Below, in pieces: positions 63,453 to 64,000 of a DNA stretch of 64,000 nucleotides. Source of the stretch: Thiomicrorhabdus sp. GTDB taxonomy: Bacteria > Pseudomonadota > Gammaproteobacteria > Thiomicrospirales > Thiomicrospiraceae. Below the pieces are notes generated by a model. The model had not been told where the DNA came from and made no database searches. It worked only from the letters and a program-made list of their open reading frames with translations. A program made the position numbers and the translations under genes. Positions within the stretch are counted from its first letter, which is position 1. Each line of letters opens with the position of its first letter. Location: positions 702,985 through 766,984 of the forward strand of contig NZ_OY759719.1 in assembly GCF_963662555.1 (NCBI RefSeq), read 5' to 3'.

Positions 63453-64000
63453 ATGGCTACAAGAAGGTTTGCTATAAGCGTTGCCTCGGCAATATTACTT
63501 GCTGCGGTAAGTTTACCGAGTATGGCAAAAGTAACAGAATTTACCTTAGACAACCAAATGAAAGTGTTGGTTAAAGAAGACCATCGTGCACCTGTTGTGG
63601 TGCATCAAGTTTGGTATCGTGTGGGTTCTAATTATGAGCACAGCGGTAAAACGGGTATTTCTCATATGCTTGAGCACATGATGTTTAAAGGTACCAAAAA
63701 ACTTAAGCCAGGTGAGTTCTCTAAAATAGTTTCAAAAATGGGTGGTCAAGAAAATGCCTTTACCTCTACTGACTATACCGCCTATTACCAAGTGGTGGGT
63801 AAACAGCATTTAGGTGAAGTAATGAGCTTAGAAGCCGATCGTATGCGAAATATTGTGCTTACCGATAAAGAATTTTTGAAAGAGCGAGATGTGGTCACCG
63901 AAGAGCGTCGTTGGCGTACTGAAGATAAGCCAACAGGTAAATTATATGAGCAGTTTATGGCCACCGCGTTTATGAACAGTCCTGCTCATCATCCCGTTAT
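63453..64000 (+). CDS. M16-family zinc peptidase, N-terminal part
   Basis: The frame is open at the right edge; 182 residues are visible. A Sec signal (ISVASAILLAAVSLPSMA) is followed by the M16 start VTEFTLDNQMKVLVKEDHRAP, the inverted zinc motif HMLEH (His71, Glu74, His75) in GISHMLEHMMFKGT, and the third ligand Glu in VVTEERRWRTED. It would be a periplasmic insulinase/pitrilysin-like protease; the second, inactive-subunit gene usually follows. AAGGA stands about 10 nt before the ATG. Confidence 0.92.
   Translation, partial: MATRRFAISVASAILLAAVSLPSMAKVTEFTLDNQMKVLVKEDHRAPVVVHQVWYRVGSNYEHSGKTGISHMLEHMMFKGTKKLKPGEFSKIVSKMGGQENAFTSTDYTAYYQVVGKQHLGEVMSLEADRMRNIVLTDKEFLKERDVVTEERRWRTEDKPTGKLYEQFMATAFMNSPAHHPV

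Overview
The window looks like a chromosomal segment of an AT-rich gammaproteobacterium. The 16S rRNA sequence, the tamAB, gpmI/yibN-grxC-secB-gpsA, fabAB, gltBD and ftsY/M16 neighbourhoods, and the density of c-di-GMP and chemotaxis genes suit the Thiomicrospira / Thiomicrorhabdus / Hydrogenovibrio group (Piscirickettsiaceae sensu lato). That placement is an inference, since no search could be run. No phage, conjugative or CRISPR module is visible. Most genes are housekeeping or energy-metabolism genes.

Layout. 1-4433: end of a TonB-dependent receptor, a CbpA-type J-protein and a large multi-HAMP chemoreceptor. 4605-9497: a Tat/lipoprotein TRAP binding protein with no permease, then a tightly coupled run of two paralogous membrane diguanylate cyclases, D-lactate dehydrogenase and an SppA-type lipoprotein. 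10534-15730: ChaN-like lipoprotein, malic enzyme, small MscS channel, EAL-HDOD protein, SDR reductase. 15968-22440: tamB-tamA and a 3D-domain lipoprotein. 22576-31731: a group A-like [FeFe] hydrogenase with an unusual C-terminal NTF2/SnoaL-like extension, an AEC permease, NDH-2, a YeiH/YeiE-like exporter-regulator pair and a PAS-GGDEF-EAL-CZB protein. 32038-35361: an accessory island with a small lipoprotein, a NYN-LOTUS ribonuclease-like gene bracketed by repeats, more than 1 kb of mosaic non-coding repeats, and a two-gene operon of unknown function. 35430-50695: gltBD, an EEP-fold hydrolase, cardiolipin synthase, gpmI, the rhodanese-grxC-secB-gpsA operon, trmL, a class 1B-type pyrD and tyrS. 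50696-56963: a complete rrn operon (16S, tRNA-Ile, tRNA-Ala, 23S, 5S) with two promoters, boxA sites, processing stems and a terminator. 57156-64000: coaX, tRNA-Thr, fabAB, an SLT-like lipoprotein and an RMF-like/DUF2914 membrane protein, ftsY, and the start of an M16 protease.

The strongest unexplained signal is a short palindrome, ACCAGGCCTGGT. It occurs 14 times perfectly in 64 kb plus several near copies. Between genes it is usually extended to about 18-22 bp by flanking AAATTT/AAATTT arms. Inside genes it shapes the protein, repeatedly encoding Gln-Ala-Trp. It is also built into a terminator (576-615) and into a larger family of about 54 bp, two copies of which form a near-perfect inverted repeat around the NYN-LOTUS gene. 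Each copy contains two CCWGG sites that abut at a central GGCC. A genome-wide signal such as a DNA-uptake sequence, a nucleoid-protein site or a mobile palindrome would all fit. The sequence alone cannot choose among them.
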